Shown here one piece after another: positions 63,276 through 64,000 of a stretch of DNA of 64,000 bases. Origin of the DNA: Owenia fusiformis. Lineage: Eukaryota > Annelida > Polychaeta > Sabellida > Oweniidae. The notes under the pieces were generated by a model. The model was not told where the DNA came from. It searched no databases and saw only the letters and a list, made by a program, of their open reading frames with translations. Position numbers and translations under genes: made by a program. The stretch is from NCBI GenBank assembly GCA_903813345.2, contig CAIIXF020000007.1, positions 25,095,564 to 25,159,563 on the forward strand. Reading direction: 5' to 3'. Position 1 is the stretch's first letter, and each line of letters begins with the position of its first letter.

Positions 63276-64000
63276 CTGAAAGAAATCATCAAAATCATGC
63301 AAAATCACCCAATAAAGCATCAATTAGTTGCATGCAATGTTTCAAATCAAAAATGGTTAATTTATGATGCAAAATATTTAGTATCAGCAATGGTCCACAT
63401 CAAAAATGGTTAATTTATGATGAAAAATATTGAGTATCAGCATTTTAGTTGGATATCAATACAGAATTAGTTTAATGCCAGTTAAAAAGGCAAATAAACA
63501 ATACATGGGTAGGGCTGAAAATATTTGCAATTAAAACTACTAGTATATCTAAATAATCAGACAAAAAATTAGTATCAAAAATTGTGAAAATGTGAAGCAA
63601 CTGAAGTTAGTCTCCATCTAGCTAACATTGTGATTAAGTCAAAGGGTTATACTCTTCAAAAAGTAAAACTAGAAACCCAAGAATGACCAAAGCGTGTCAT
63701 AGTACATCCCATGCACACATTACTCTCCATTCATGCTTATTTCACTCCATTTCTCTCTAAAACTTGAATGAACTATCTAATTTTCTTGCATTTCTATACA
63801 ATTTAGAGTGTTAAAGGCCCCATATAAAGTTTAAACCACTTTGGCTTAAATTGTAGTCTTACCCAATGTTATCAAAGTGTGATATGTGAAACTTTTTTTA
63901 ATTTCAAAAAGTGGTTTTTGATAGACTTTTTGTTTCAAAATTTGTGAATTTATTCAAAACCAACTTTAAGAGGTCACTCATATCTTCTAATTAGCCACAA
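63276..64000 (-). other. VPS13 intron leading to upstream exons
   Basis: 'catcaaaaatggttaattta' is duplicated at 63345 and 63398 (53-bp period, two copies). 63720-63830 resembles 7540-7610. No exon found before the window end. Confidence 0.5.

Noticed and set aside
60940-61012. tRNA gene
   Set aside because: A and B boxes are present, but no clean cloverleaf forms and the sequence continues into a repeated SINE body.
60484-61024. Overlapping open frames on both strands
   Set aside because: They lie wholly within the SINE and are not conserved as frames in the second copy.

Overview
The window is a stretch of animal nuclear genome: AT-rich, intron-rich and crowded with small DNA transposons and minisatellites. 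I cannot name the species. A metazoan VPS13 gene with many short exons, tRNA-type SINEs and abundant MITEs fit a marine invertebrate (a lophotrochozoan or similar), but that is inference.

Two transcription systems share the window. (1) The minus strand carries the middle half of one large VPS13A/C-type gene (bridge-like lipid-transfer protein). I can place 34 exons from 63275 down to 257. All have GT/AG borders and consistent phases, and they give about 4,835 coding bases (about 1,611 codons). The N-terminal chorein part lies beyond 64000 and the C-terminal part beyond position 1. The exons cover the extended bridge region and then the VPS13 adaptor-binding (VAB/SHR-BD) domain. All six of its Asn-containing repeat motifs can be found, in exons 20, 22/23, 25, 28, 32 and 33. 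(2) A single VPS13 intron of about 29 kb (20011-49103) holds, on the opposite strand, a tandem family of seven small secreted cysteine-rich peptide genes (ATGs at 23515, 26796, 33293, 35963, 38296, 43800, 48119). Each looks like a cassette: TATA box, short non-coding leader exon, intron of 0.6-2.4 kb, then one coding exon whose ATG lies 7-14 nt after the splice acceptor. Each encodes a 24-residue signal peptide and a 39-58 residue mature peptide with the framework C-x2-C-x6-C-x(10-16)-C-x(6-7)-C-x4-C. I do not recognise the family. It falls into three subfamilies (1-3, 4-5, 6-7) and shows recent duplication, a hypervariable inter-cysteine loop and repeated changes of stop codon. This cluster is the best candidate for an undescribed system.

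A second unexpected theme is that VPS13 exon edges, with their splice sites, have been amplified into minisatellites. Exon 33 (donor side, 103-bp unit), exon 18 (acceptor side 109-bp unit and donor side 87-bp unit) and exon 14 (acceptor side, 85-bp unit) are all affected. The leader intron of peptide gene 4 likewise carries a tandem array of 5' splice-site-like sequences.

The remaining DNA is introns with transposons: TTAA-flanked piggyBac-like MITEs, hAT-like MITEs with 8-bp target duplications, foldback palindromes, a tRNA-derived SINE with A and B boxes, two larger TIR elements (about 1.45 and 1.77 kb), and a repeat family with palindromic internal units. One stretch (51.1-52.7 kb) is nested three deep: a hAT-like element inside the palindromic-unit element inside an exon-14 fragment array.
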